Below, one piece after another: positions 6,817 through 20,667 of a DNA stretch of 64,000 nt (position 1 is its first letter; every line of letters begins with the position of its first letter). The translations under genes and the position numbers were made by a program. The DNA is from Macropodus opercularis (taxonomy: Eukaryota; Chordata; Actinopteri; Anabantiformes; Osphronemidae), in the NCBI GenBank assembly GCA_030770545.1, contig JAUCMP010000030.1, positions 4,869,074 through 4,933,073 of the forward strand. Reading direction: 5' to 3'. The notes under the pieces are model-generated. The model ran no database searches and had not been told where the DNA came from. It was given only the letters and a program-made list of their open reading frames with translations.

Positions 6817-9800
6817 AGGTTTAGGCATGAGGGCCCTATGGTTAGGGTTAGTAGGAAGCCAAGGTTGAGGTTAAGTTGTTGCTAATGTGCCAGGTTGGGT
6901 TTAGGCATTGATGTCTACTTGTTAGATTTAGTATAAGTCCCATGTTAGGGTTTAGACAGTTTGGTCTAAGTTATTTTGAACTAAATAGTGAGGACATATC
7001 ATCAGTAGTGTACCTTAGGTTCATCGGGCGTTTCGGCCATTTACCACTAGACACCCTCCCCTAAGGGCGGCCCCCTGGGGTGATCAAGTCCCAGGGTATG
7101 TCCTCTTAGCCAATTGGTTTGTTTTAGAGGTGGCACATTAAATTTAGCGTAATCAAACATTGATTGATAGATTTAGATTGATCAGAGTTAATTGGTTAAG
7201 TTAAGAAGGTTAATAGGTCAGAATTAAGGTTAAATTGAGTTTCTAGGTGTAAAGAGTTTAAGTTTTTCTGTCTAGGAGGATTTGGATTCTAAGAGGTCAA
7301 AAGGTCAGGTAGGATGAATTAATATTAAGGCCAGATTTGAACTAATTTTAGTTTTCTCTCTGTCCAGTTGTTCCAGGTGGAGTCCTCTTCTTCAGGAGAG
7401 TTGAGATTTCCTGTCCAGGAGGATTTGGATTCCGGGGGTCAAAAGGTCAGGTAAGGATTTGGATTGAAATTCAATTTAGGGTTAATATTAAAGACCAGAT
7501 TTGAACTAATTTCTGTTTTTTCTGTCCAATTGTTCCAGGTGGAGTCCTCTTCTTCCAGTGGGGGTTCCTCTGTCAGTCTTCACGTGTGGTGCAGCATGTG
7601 CTGTGCATGAGCGGAGCTATCCTCCATAGAAGACTCGGCCACGTTTAAGGTCCTTGACGCCGTGGACCACCACATCCCGTGTGCTGTCCTAGTGGACCCG
7701 GGAGGGCCGTCTACTTACCCCTTGTTCAGGTTGAGATTGGTTGTTGGCACCGTTAGGTTACTCCAATCTGCCCAGACAAGGTTGAGAGGTGGGTCTCGTC
7801 TTCTTCGGTCTTGCCGTTAACGGGAGCGGGACCGGCACTCGGGGAGCTCCGGGACAAGCTGTCGCCCGCCCGGCTCGACCCGAACGTCGGCCCGCTCCCT
7901 CCCCTGAGCACCTCCCTGGTGGAGACGGCGCTCATTCTACGGTGGCTAGGGGAAAAGGGCCACCCGGGGCAGCGCCCCGAGCGGATAACCCTATCCCCGT
8001 CCCCGAGCGCTCCCTCTGGAGAACTACCAGGTTCAGCAAGCGTTGCTTCACCATCATTCCCCAGTGGAAGGCGCCCATGCTAGCAGGGTCTAGAGTAACC
8101 ACCCAGGGGGAGTATTCCTGGTGGTGGAGCGTACCCCCAGCTAGTCTGGAAGCCCCCACGCTTCGACCAGGCTCCCCCCTATGCTAACCTGTCTGCCTAC
8201 CCCAAGCTGGCTAAGGAATGGTGCTCTGGAGTCGCTGCGGGTCCCTCGTAGAACTCCCTCTGGGGGTCTCTGGTGTTGAAGCTCTCAAAAGAGCTCAGAG
8301 ACAGTTCTTCAGAGTCAATCTGGCAGTCTCTGGGGATCTTCAGCGCGGAGGCCGAGGTTCTCCCGGGTGTACTTGGGGGGCGATTTTCGGGGGTCTACAT
8401 GTTTTGAAGCAGCGTTTTCGGTTATGGTGTCAATTTTTGCAGATGCATCATGGGTAATATGCAAATTTTAGGGGCGTGGTCTGACTTCCGGGTTAGAGTT
8501 GGCGTTAGGGTTAGGGTTAGCGTTCTCAGCTAGGGTTAGGGTTAGAGTTTTTAGGTCTGTTTTCTGAAAGCTAAGGGCTAATTTGTTGAGTTTAGCATTG
8601 TATTAGCTGCCCCAGTCCATTGGTGTATCGTAGGTCTGATGGGTCGCCGGTCAGGGCTAGACCAGAACCGAGTTCTAGGTCTTGGGTCATTTGGACACCT
8701 AGGGTGAGGCACCTAATGATTATTGGATTTAAGTTGAGCTAATTGAATTGAAACTAGAATGGACTGATGTGGTTGTCCAAGTTCCCGGGGTTTGGTGTTC
8801 TTTTCCGTTATTTCCTCTTCATCCTTGTAGGTCTTGGTGCCACACCACGAGGAGCAGAATCGGAAAGGAGTTCCGCAGGGATAGGAAGTGGGTGTACATC
8901 GTTATACTAACACCACAACCCCGCCGGATTAGGCGCCACCTGCATCCCTCCTCCCTCTTCCGTCCCGTGGGGGGAAGTGGGAGGTTGGAGGAGAAAAAAA
9001 GAGAAAAATAGGGGGTGAGTTCCTTAGGTGTCTTTTTCCATGGCTTTCTTCTGTTTTTTAGGTTTCCCGGGCCCTCACCACGAGGAGCAGAATCGGAAGG
9101 GAGTTCCGCAGGGAAAGGAAGTGGGTGTACATCGTTATACTAACACCACAACCCCGCCGGATTAGGCGCCACCTGCATCCCTCCTCCCTCTTCCGTCCCG
9201 TGGGGGGAAGTGGGAGGTTGGAGGAGAAAAAAGAAAAAAGAAAAAGTGAGTCCATTAGGTGTGTTTTCCAGGATCTTCTGTCTTTAGGTTTCCCGGGCCC
9301 TCACCACGAGGAGCAGAATCGGAAAGGAGTTCCGCAGGGAAAGGAAGTGGGTGTACATCGTTATACTAACACCACAACCCCGCCGGATTAGGCGCCACCT
9401 GCATCCCTCCTCCCTCTTCCGTCCCGTGGGGGGAAGTGGGAGGTTGGAGGAGAAAAAAGAAAAAAGAAAAAGTGAGTCCATTAGGTGTGTTTTCCAGGAT
9501 CTTCTGTCTTTAGGTTTCCCGGGCCCTCACCACGAGGAGCAGAATCGGAAAGGAGTTCCGCAGGGAAAGGAAGTGGGTGTACATCGTTATACTAACACCA
9601 CAACCCCGCCGGATTAGGCGCCACCTGCATCCCTCCCCCCTCTTCCGTCCCGTGGGGGGAAGTGGGAGGTTGGAGGAAAAATTTCATGTGTCTTCTGTTT
9701 TTTAGGTTTTTCAGGCCCTCGCCACGAGGAGCAGAATCGGAAAGGAGTTCCGCAGGGATAGGAAGTGGGTGTACATCGTTATACTAACACCACAACCCCG

Positions 9801-10337
9801 CCGGATTAGGCGCCACCTGCATCCCTCCTCCCTCTTCCGTCCCGTGGGGGGAAGTGGGAGGTTGGAGGTACTTGTGAGTAACTCTTTTTTAGTTTTCAGA
9901 GGAACAGGTTGTCCGATGGCTCTGGCTGGGTTAGGTGTATGAGTTTTTTCTCAATGACTCCCCCCACTCTAGTCCTTTAGAGTAGAGCAGTTTGGTGTGG
10001 AGAGCCAAGGGCAAGGCACGGGCCGACGCTTGTCACTCATGTTCCTCGATACTTGAGTTACTCTTGTGTTTTGCAGATTCCTTTATATGGTCAAAGCGTC
10101 CTCTGCAGCCCCCAGGAGGCCGTGAGACAGCTGCAAAGGGTGAGCTTTGCCATTTTTTTGGATTTGTTCCTCCTAGTTTGATTGCTTTCGGTCTTAGAGA
10201 CATTTTCAAGTTCTCCGTTTGGGATTTCAATCGTTAGGTTTAGGCACAGGGATCCCACGGTTAGGTTTAGGGGAATGCCCAGGTGAGGGATAAGGGTTAA
10301 ATGAGTCGTTATAGTCCTAGTTTGGGGACTGACGGTT
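6817..10337 (+). repeat. Unit 3, standard length, C-to-T at 7680
   Basis: It carries T instead of C at 7680 (offset 864), a CpG-to-TpG change inside the tubulin-like segment, shared only with unit 4. Confidence 0.97.
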
Positions 10338-13300
10338 AGGTTTAGGCATGAGGGCCCTATGGTTAGGGTTAGTAGGAAGCCAAGGTTGAGGTTAAGTTGT
10401 TGCTAATGTGCCAGGTTGGGTTTAGGCATTGATGTCTACTTGTTAGATTTAGTATAAGTCCCATGTTAGGGTTTAGACAGTTTGGTCTAAGTTATTTTGA
10501 ACTAAATAGTGAGGACATATCATCAGTAGTGTACCTTAGGTTCATCGGGCGTTTCGGCCATTTACCACTAGACACCCTCCCCTAAGGGCGGCCCCCTGGG
10601 GTGATCAAGTCCCAGGGTATGTCCTCTTAGCCAATTGGTTTGTTTTAGAGGTGGCACATTAAATTTAGCGTAATCAAACATTGATTGATAGATTTAGATT
10701 GATCAGAGTTAATTGGTTAAGTTAAGAAGGTTAATAGGTCAGAATTAAGGTTAAATTGAGTTTCTAGGTGTAAAGAGTTTAAGTTTTTCTGTCTAGGAGG
10801 ATTTGGATTCTAAGAGGTCAAAAGGTCAGGTAGGATGAATTAATATTAAGGCCAGATTTGAACTAATTTTAGTTTTCTCTCTGTCCAGTTGTTCCAGGTG
10901 GAGTCCTCTTCTTCAGGAGAGTTGAGATTTCCTGTCCAGGAGGATTTGGATTCCGGGGGTCAAAAGGTCAGGTAAGGATTTGGATTGAAATTCAATTTAG
11001 GGTTAATATTAAAGACCAGATTTGAACTAATTTCTGTTTTTTCTGTCCAATTGTTCCAGGTGGAGTCCTCTTCTTCCAGTGGGGGTTCCTCTGTCAGTCT
11101 TCACGTGTGGTGCAGCATGTGCTGTGCATGAGCGGAGCTATCCTCCATAGAAGACTCGGCCACGTTTAAGGTCCTTGACGCCGTGGACCACCACATCCCG
11201 TGTGCTGTCCTAGTGGACCCGGGAGGGCCGTCTACTTACCCCTTGTTCAGGTTGAGATTGGTTGTTGGCACCGTTAGGTTACTCCAATCTGCCCAGACAA
11301 GGTTGAGAGGTGGGTCTCGTCTTCTTCGGTCTTGCCGTTAACGGGAGCGGGACCGGCACTCGGGGAGCTCCGGGACAAGCTGTCGCCCGCCCGGCTCGAC
11401 CCGAACGTCGGCCCGCTCCCTCCCCTGAGCACCTCCCTGGTGGAGACGGCGCTCATTCTACGGTGGCTAGGGGAAAAGGGCCACCCGGGGCAGCGCCCCG
11501 AGCGGATAACCCTATCCCCGTCCCCGAGCGCTCCCTCTGGAGAACTACCAGGTTCAGCAAGCGTTGCTTCACCATCATTCCCCAGTGGAAGGCGCCCATG
11601 CTAGCAGGGTCTAGAGTAACCACCCAGGGGGAGTATTCCTGGTGGTGGAGCGTACCCCCAGCTAGTCTGGAAGCCCCCACGCTTCGACCAGGCTCCCCCC
11701 TATGCTAACCTGTCTGCCTACCCCAAGCTGGCTAAGGAATGGTGCTCTGGAGTCGCTGCGGGTCCCTCGTAGAACTCCCTCTGGGGGTCTCTGGTGTTGA
11801 AGCTCTCAAAAGAGCTCAGAGACAGTTCTTCAGAGTCAATCTGGCAGTCTCTGGGGATCTTCAGCGCGGAGGCCGAGGTTCTCCCGGGTGTACTTGGGGG
11901 GCGATTTTCGGGGGTCTACATGTTTTGAAGCAGCGTTTTCGGTTATGGTGTCAATTTTTGCAGATGCATCATGGGTAATATGCAAATTTTAGGGGCGTGG
12001 TCTGACTTCCGGGTTAGAGTTGGCGTTAGGGTTAGGGTTAGCGTTCTCAGCTAGGGTTAGGGTTAGAGTTTTTAGGTCTGTTTTCTGAAAGCTAAGGGCT
12101 AATTTGTTGAGTTTAGCATTGTATTAGCTGCCCCAGTCCATTGGTGTATCGTAGGTCTGATGGGTCGCCGGTCAGGGCTAGACCAGAACCGAGTTCTAGG
12201 TCTTGGGTCATTTGGACACCTAGGGTGAGGCACCTAATGATTATTGGATTTAAGTTGAGCTAATTGAATTGAAACTAGAATGGACTGATGTGGTTGTCCA
12301 AGTTCCCGGGGTTTGGTGTTCTTTTCCGTTATTTCCTCTTCATCCTTGTAGGTCTTGGTGCCACACCACGAGGAGCAGAATCGGAAAGGAGTTCCGCAGG
12401 GATAGGAAGTGGGTGTACATCGTTATACTAACACCACAACCCCGCCGGATTAGGCGCCACCTGCATCCCTCCTCCCTCTTCCGTCCCGTGGGGGGAAGTG
12501 GGAGGTTGGAGGAGAAAAAAGAAAAAAGAAAAAGTGAGTCCATTAGGTGTGTTTTCCAGGATCTTCTGTCTTTAGGTTTCCCGGGCCCTCACCACGAGGA
12601 GCAGAATCGGAAAGGAGTTCCGCAGGGAAAGGAAGTGGGTGTACATCGTTATACTAACACCACAACCCCGCCGGATTAGGCGCCACCTGCATCCCTCCTC
12701 CCTCTTCCGTCCCGTGGGGGGAAGTGGGAGGTTGGAGGAGAAAAAAGAAAAAAGAAAAAGTGAGTCCATTAGGTGTGTTTTCCAGGATCTTCTGTCTTTA
12801 GGTTTCCCGGGCCCTCACCACGAGGAGCAGAATCGGAAAGGAGTTCCGCAGGGAAAGGAAGTGGGTGTACATCGTTATACTAACACCACAACCCCGCCGG
12901 ATTAGGCGCCACCTGCATCCCTCCCCCCTCTTCCGTCCCGTGGGGGGAAGTGGGAGGTTGGAGGAAAAATTTCATGTGTCTTCTGTTTTTTAGGTTTTTC
13001 AGGCCCTCGCCACGAGGAGCAGAATCGGAAAGGAGTTCCGCAGGGATAGGAAGTGGGTGTACATCGTTATACTAACACCACAACCCCGCCGGATTAGGCG
13101 CCACCTGCATCCCTCCTCCCTCTTCCGTCCCGTGGGGGGAAGTGGGAGGTTGGAGGTACTTGTGAGTAACTCTTTTTTAGTTTTCAGAGGAACAGGTTGT
13201 CCGATGGCTCTGGCTGGGTTAGGTGTATGAGTTTTTTCTCAATGACTCCCCCCACTCTAGTCCTTTAGAGTAGAGCAGTTTGGTGTGGAGAGCCAAGGGC

Positions 13301-13625
13301 AAGGCACGGGCCGACGCTTGTCACTCATGTTCCTCGATACTTGAGTTACTCTTGTGTTTTGCAGATTCCTTTATATGGTCAAAGCGTCCTCTGCAGCCCC
13401 CAGGAGGCCGTGAGACAGCTGCAAAGGGTGAGCTTTGCCATTTTTTTGGATTTGTTCCTCCTAGTTTGATTGCTTTCGGTCTTAGAGACATTTTCAAGTT
13501 CTCCGTTTGGGATTTCAATCGTTAGGTTTAGGCACAGGGATCCCACGGTTAGGTTTAGGGGAATGCCCAGGTGAGGGATAAGGGTTAAATGAGTCGTTAT
13601 AGTCCTAGTTTGGGGACTGACGGTT
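10338..13625 (+). repeat. Unit 4, short form (3,288 bp, hybrid first sub-repeat)
   Basis: It is 233 bp shorter than standard. Its first core (12366) has the left flank and GATA-type variant of copy A but the right flank of copy B, and is followed 226 bp later by the next core. This implies recombination between A and B. It shares the C-to-T change of unit 3, here at 11201. The fusion opens a 136-codon frame (12269-12679, TTG start) that is broken in the other units. Confidence 0.97.
12366..13156 (+). repeat. Sub-repeat cluster of unit 4 (A/B hybrid, C, D, E)
   Basis: The cores are at 12366, 12592, 12818 and 13010. The first has the left context of A and the right context of B. The exchange lies between the GATA-type site at offset 37 of the core and the purine-rich tail. 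Confidence 0.95.
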
Positions 13626-16600
13626 AGGTTTAGGCATGAGGGCCCTATGGTTAGGGTTAGTAGGAAGCCAAGGTTGAGGTTAAGTTGTTGCTAATGTGCC
13701 AGGTTGGGTTTAGGCATTGATGTCTACTTGTTAGATTTAGTATAAGTCCCATGTTAGGGTTTAGACAGTTTGGTCTAAGTTATTTTGAACTAAATAGTGA
13801 GGACATATCATCAGTAGTGTACCTTAGGTTCATCGGGCGTTTCGGCCATTTACCACTAGACACCCTCCCCTAAGGGCGGCCCCCTGGGGTGATCAAGTCC
13901 CAGGGTATGTCCTCTTAGCCAATTGGTTTGTTTTAGAGGTGGCACATTAAATTTAGCGTAATCAAACATTGATTGATAGATTTAGATTGATCAGAGTTAA
14001 TTGGTTAAGTTAAGAAGGTTAATAGGTCAGAATTAAGGTTAAATTGAGTTTCTAGGTGTAAAGAGTTTAAGTTTTTCTGTCTAGGAGGATTTGGATTCTA
14101 AGAGGTCAAAAGGTCAGGTAGGATGAATTAATATTAAGGCCAGATTTGAACTAATTTTAGTTTTCTCTCTGTCCAGTTGTTCCAGGTGGAGTCCTCTTCT
14201 TCAGGAGAGTTGAGATTTCCTGTCCAGGAGGATTTGGATTCCGGGGGTCAAAAGGTCAGGTAAGGATTTGGATTGAAATTCAATTTAGGGTTAATATTAA
14301 AGACCAGATTTGAACTAATTTCTGTTTTTTCTGTCCAATTGTTCCAGGTGGAGTCCTCTTCTTCCAGTGGGGGTTCCTCTGTCAGTCTTCACGTGTGGTG
14401 CAGCATGTGCTGTGCATGAGCGGAGCTATCCTCCATAGAAGACTCGGCCACGTTTAAGGTCCTTGACGCCGTGGACCACCACATCCCGCGTGCTGTCCTA
14501 GTGGACCCGGGAGGGCCGTCTACTTACCCCTTGTTCAGGTTGAGATTGGTTGTTGGCACCGTTAGGTTACTCCAATCTGCCCAGACAAGGTTGAGAGGTG
14601 GGTCTCGTCTTCTTCGGTCTTGCCGTTAACGGGAGCGGGACCGGCACTCGGGGAGCTCCGGGACAAGCTGTCGCCCGCCCGGCTCGACCCGAACGTCGGC
14701 CCGCTCCCTCCCCTGAGCACCTCCCTGGTGGAGACGGCGCTCATTCTACGGTGGCTAGGGGAAAAGGGCCACCCGGGGCAGCGCCCCGAGCGGATAACCC
14801 TATCCCCGTCCCCGAGCGCTCCCTCTGGAGAACTACCAGGTTCAGCAAGCGTTGCTTCACCATCATTCCCCAGTGGAAGGCGCCCATGCTAGCAGGGTCT
14901 AGAGTAACCACCCAGGGGGAGTATTCCTGGTGGTGGAGCGTACCCCCAGCTAGTCTGGAAGCCCCCACGCTTCGACCAGGCTCCCCCCTATGCTAACCTG
15001 TCTGCCTACCCCAAGCTGGCTAAGGAATGGTGCTCTGGAGTCGCTGCGGGTCCCTCGTAGAACTCCCTCTGGGGGTCTCTGGTGTTGAAGCTCTCAAAAG
15101 AGCTCAGAGACAGTTCTTCAGAGTCAATCTGGCAGTCTCTGGGGATCTTCAGCGCGGAGGCCGAGGTTCTCCCGGGTGTACTTGGGGGGCGATTTTCGGG
15201 GGTCTACATGTTTTGAAGCAGCGTTTTCGGTTATGGTGTCAATTTTTGCAGATGCATCATGGGTAATATGCAAATTTTAGGGGCGTGGTCTGACTTCCGG
15301 GTTAGAGTTGGCGTTAGGGTTAGGGTTAGCGTTCTCAGCTAGGGTTAGGGTTAGAGTTTTTAGGTCTGTTTTCTGAAAGCTAAGGGCTAATTTGTTGAGT
15401 TTAGCATTGTATTAGCTGCCCCAGTCCATTGGTGTATCGTAGGTCTGATGGGTCGCCGGTCAGGGCTAGACCAGAACCGAGTTCTAGGTCTTGGGTCATT
15501 TGGACACCTAGGGTGAGGCACCTAATGATTATTGGATTTAAGTTGAGCTAATTGAATTGAAACTAGAATGGACTGATGTGGTTGTCCAAGTTCCCGGGGT
15601 TTGGTGTTCTTTTCCGTTATTTCCTCTTCATCCTTGTAGGTCTTGGTGCCACACCACGAGGAGCAGAATCGGAAAGGAGTTCCGCAGGGATAGGAAGTGG
15701 GTGTACATCGTTATACTAACACCACAACCCCGCCGGATTAGGCGCCACCTGCATCCCTCCTCCCTCTTCCGTCCCGTGGGGGGAAGTGGGAGGTTGGAGG
15801 AGAAAAAAAGAGAAAAATAGGGGGTGAGTTCCTTAGGTGTCTTTTTCCATGGCTTTCTTCTGTTTTTTAGGTTTCCCGGGCCCTCACCACGAGGAGCAGA
15901 ATCGGAAGGGAGTTCCGCAGGGAAAGGAAGTGGGTGTACATCGTTATACTAACACCACAACCCCGCCGGATTAGGCGCCACCTGCATCCCTCCTCCCTCT
16001 TCCGTCCCGTGGGGGGAAGTGGGAGGTTGGAGGAGAAAAAAGAAAAAAGAAAAAGTGAGTCCATTAGGTGTGTTTTCCAGGATCTTCTGTCTTTAGGTTT
16101 CCCGGGCCCTCACCACGAGGAGCAGAATCGGAAAGGAGTTCCGCAGGGAAAGGAAGTGGGTGTACATCGTTATACTAACACCACAACCCCGCCGGATTAG
16201 GCGCCACCTGCATCCCTCCTCCCTCTTCCGTCCCGTGGGGGGAAGTGGGAGGTTGGAGGAGAAAAAAGAAAAAAGAAAAAGTGAGTCCATTAGGTGTGTT
16301 TTCCAGGATCTTCTGTCTTTAGGTTTCCCGGGCCCTCACCACGAGGAGCAGAATCGGAAAGGAGTTCCGCAGGGAAAGGAAGTGGGTGTACATCGTTATA
16401 CTAACACCACAACCCCGCCGGATTAGGCGCCACCTGCATCCCTCCCCCCTCTTCCGTCCCGTGGGGGGAAGTGGGAGGTTGGAGGAAAAATTTCATGTGT
16501 CTTCTGTTTTTTAGGTTTTTCAGGCCCTCGCCACGAGGAGCAGAATCGGAAAGGAGTTCCGCAGGGATAGGAAGTGGGTGTACATCGTTATACTAACACC

Positions 16601-17146
16601 ACAACCCCGCCGGATTAGGCGCCACCTGCATCCCTCCTCCCTCTTCCGTCCCGTGGGGGGAAGTGGGAGGTTGGAGGTACTTGTGAGTAACTCTTTTTTA
16701 GTTTTCAGAGGAACAGGTTGTCCGATGGCTCTGGCTGGGTTAGGTGTATGAGTTTTTTCTCAATGACTCCCCCCACTCTAGTCCTTTAGAGTAGAGCAGT
16801 TTGGTGTGGAGAGCCAAGGGCAAGGCACGGGCCGACGCTTGTCACTCATGTTCCTCGATACTTGAGTTACTCTTGTGTTTTGCAGATTCCTTTATATGGT
16901 CAAAGCGTCCTCTGCAGCCCCCAGGAGGCCGTGAGACAGCTGCAAAGGGTGAGCTTTGCCATTTTTTTGGATTTGTTCCTCCTAGTTTGATTGCTTTCGG
17001 TCTTAGAGACATTTTCAAGTTCTCCGTTTGGGATTTCAATCGTTAGGTTTAGGCACAGGGATCCCACGGTTAGGTTTAGGGGAATGCCCAGGTGAGGGAT
17101 AAGGGTTAAATGAGTCGTTATAGTCCTAGTTTGGGGACTGACGGTT
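13626..17146 (+). repeat. Unit 5, standard form
   Basis: Length 3,521 bp with C at offset 864, so the unit 3/4 variant ends here. No private change was noticed. Confidence 0.96.
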
Positions 17147-20100
17147 AGGTTTAGGCATGAGGGCCCTATGGTTAGGGTTAGTAGGAAGCCAAGGTTGAGG
17201 TTAAGTTGTTGCTAATGTGCCAGGTTGGGTTTAGGCATTGATGTCTACTTGTTAGATTTAGTATAAGTCCCATGTTAGGGTTTAGACAGTTTGGTCTAAG
17301 TTATTTTGAACTAAATAGTGAGGACATATCATCAGTAGTGTACCTTAGGTTCATCGGGCGTTTCGGCCATTTACCACTAGACACCCTCCCCTAAGGGCGG
17401 CCCCCTGGGGTGATCAAGTCCCAGGGTATGTCCTCTTAGCCAATTGGTTTGTTTTAGAGGTGGCACATTAAATTTAGCGTAATCAAACATTGATTGATAG
17501 ATTTAGATTGATCAGAGTTAATTGGTTAAGTTAAGAAGGTTAATAGGTCAGAATTAAGGTTAAATTGAGTTTCTAGGTGTAAAGAGTTTAAGTTTTTCTG
17601 TCTAGGAGGATTTGGATTCTAAGAGGTCAAAAGGTCAGGTAGGATGAATTAATATTAAGGCCAGATTTGAACTAATTTTAGTTTTCTCTCTGTCCAGTTG
17701 TTCCAGGTGGAGTCCTCTTCTTCAGGAGAGTTGAGATTTCCTGTCCAGGAGGATTTGGATTCCGGGGGTCAAAAGGTCAGGTAAGGATTTGGATTGAAAT
17801 TCAATTTAGGGTTAATATTAAAGACCAGATTTGAACTAATTTCTGTTTTTTCTGTCCAATTGTTCCAGGTGGAGTCCTCTTCTTCCAGTGGGGGTTCCTC
17901 TGTCAGTCTTCACGTGTGGTGCAGCATGTGCTGTGCATGAGCGGAGCTATCCTCCATAGAAGACTCGGCCACGTTTAAGGTCCTTGACGCCGTGGACCAC
18001 CACATCCCGCGTGCTGTCCTAGTGGACCCGGGAGGGCCGTCTACTTACCCCTTGTTCAGGTTGAGATTGGTTGTTGGCACCGTTAGGTTACTCCAATCTG
18101 CCCAGACAAGGTTGAGAGGTGGGTCTCGTCTTCTTCGGTCTTGCCGTTAACGGGAGCGGGACCGGCACTCGGGGAGCTCCGGGACAAGCTGTCGCCCGCC
18201 CGGCTCGACCCGAACGTCGGCCCGCTCCCTCCCCTGAGCACCTCCCTGGTGGAGACGGCGCTCATTCTACGGTGGCTAGGGGAAAAGGGCCACCCGGGGC
18301 AGCGCCCCGAGCGGATAACCCTATCCCCGTCCCCGAGCGCTCCCTCTGGAGAACTACCAGGTTCAGCAAGCGTTGCTTCACCATCATTCCCCAGTGGAAG
18401 GCGCCCATGCTAGCAGGGTCTAGAGTAACCACCCAGGGGGAGTATTCCTGGTGGTGGAGCGTACCCCCAGCTAGTCTGGAAGCCCCCACGCTTCGACCAG
18501 GCTCCCCCCTATGCTAACCTGTCTGCCTACCCCAAGCTGGCTAAGGAATGGTGCTCTGGAGTCGCTGCGGGTCCCTCGTAGAACTCCCTCTGGGGGTCTC
18601 TGGTGTTGAAGCTCTCAAAAGAGCTCAGAGACAGTTCTTCAGAGTCAATCTGGCAGTCTCTGGGGATCTTCAGCGCGGAGGCCGAGGTTCTCCCGGGTGT
18701 ACTTGGGGGGCGATTTTCGGGGGTCTACATGTTTTGAAGCAGCGTTTTCGGTTATGGTGTCAATTTTTGCAGATGCATCATGGGTAATATGCAAATTTTA
18801 GGGGCGTGGTCTGACTTCCGGGTTAGAGTTGGCGTTAGGGTTAGGGTTAGCGTTCTCAGCTAGGGTTAGGGTTAGAGTTTTTAGGTCTGTTTTCTGAAAG
18901 CTAAGGGCTAATTTGTTGAGTTTAGCATTGTATTAGCTGCCCCAGTCCATTGGTGTATCGTAGGTCTGATGGGTCGCCGGTCAGGGCTAGACCAGAACCG
19001 AGTTCTAGGTCTTGGGTCATTTGGACACCTAGGGTGAGGCACCTAATGATTATTGGATTTAAGTTGAGCTAATTGAATTGAAACTAGAATGGACTGATGT
19101 GGTTGTCCAAGTTCCCGGGGTTTGGTGTTCTTTTCCGTTATTTCCTCTTCATCCTTGTAGGTCTTGGTGCCACACCACGAGGAGCAGAATCGGAAAGGAG
19201 TTCCGCAGGGATAGGAAGTGGGTGTACATCGTTATACTAACACCACAACCCCGCCGGATTAGGCGCCACCTGCATCCCTCCTCCCTCTTCCGTCCCGTGG
19301 GGGGAAGTGGGAGGTTGGAGGAGAAAAAAAGAGAAAAATAGGGGGTGAGTTCCTTAGGTGTCTTTTTCCATGGCTTTCTTCTGTTTTTTAGGTTTCCCGG
19401 GCCCTCACCACGAGGAGCAGAATCGGAAGGGAGTTCCGCAGGGAAAGGAAGTGGGTGTACATCGTTATACTAACACCACAACCCCGCCGGATTAGGCGCC
19501 ACCTGCATCCCTCCTCCCTCTTCCGTCCCGTGGGGGGAAGTGGGAGGTTGGAGGAGAAAAAAGAAAAAAGAAAAAGTGAGTCCATTAGGTGTGTTTTCCA
19601 GGATCTTCTGTCTTTAGGTTTCCCGGGCCCTCACCACGAGGAGCAGAATCGGAAAGGAGTTCCGCAGGGAAAGGAAGTGGGTGTACATCGTTATACTAAC
19701 ACCACAACCCCGCCGGATTAGGCGCCACCTGCATCCCTCCTCCCTCTTCCGTCCCGTGGGGGGAAGTGGGAGGTTGGAGGAGAAAAAAGAAAAAAGAAAA
19801 AGTGAGTCCATTAGGTGTGTTTTCCAGGATCTTCTGTCTTTAGGTTTCCCGGGCCCTCACCACGAGGAGCAGAATCGGAAAGGAGTTCCGCAGGGAAAGG
19901 AAGTGGGTGTACATCGTTATACTAACACCACAACCCCGCCGGATTAGGCGCCACCTGCATCCCTCCCCCCTCTTCCGTCCCGTGGGGGGAAGTGGGAGGT
20001 TGGAGGAAAAATTTCATGTGTCTTCTGTTTTTTAGGTTTTTCAGGCCCTCGCCACGAGGAGCAGAATCGGAAAGGAGTTCCGCAGGGATAGGAAGTGGGT

Positions 20101-20667
20101 GTACATCGTTATACTAACACCACAACCCCGCCGGATTAGGCGCCACCTGCATCCCTCCTCCCTCTTCCGTCCCGTGGGGGGAAGTGGGAGGTTGGAGGTA
20201 CTTGTGAGTAACTCTTTTTTAGTTTTCAGAGGAACAGGTTGTCCGATGGCTCTGGCTGGGTTAGGTGTATGAGTTTTTTCTCAATGACTCCCCCCACTCT
20301 AGTCCTTTAGAGTAGAGCAGTTTGGTGTGGAGAGCCAAGGGCAAGGCACGGGCCGACGCTTGTCACTCATGTTCCTCGATACTTGAGTTACTCTTGTGTT
20401 TTGCAGATTCCTTTATATGGTCAAAGCGTCCTCTGCAGCCCCCAGGAGGCCGTGAGACAGCTGCAAAGGGTGAGCTTTGCCATTTTTTTGGATTTGTTCC
20501 TCCTAGTTTGATTGCTTTCGGTCTTAGAGACATTTTCAAGTTCTCCGTTTGGGATTTCAATCGTTAGGTTTAGGCACAGGGATCCCACGGTTAGGTTTAG
20601 GGGAATGCCCAGGTGAGGGATAAGGGTTAAATGAGTCGTTATAGTCCTAGTTTGGGGACTGACGGTT
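17147..20667 (+). repeat. Unit 6, standard form
   Basis: Length 3,521 bp; no private difference noticed. Confidence 0.96.
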
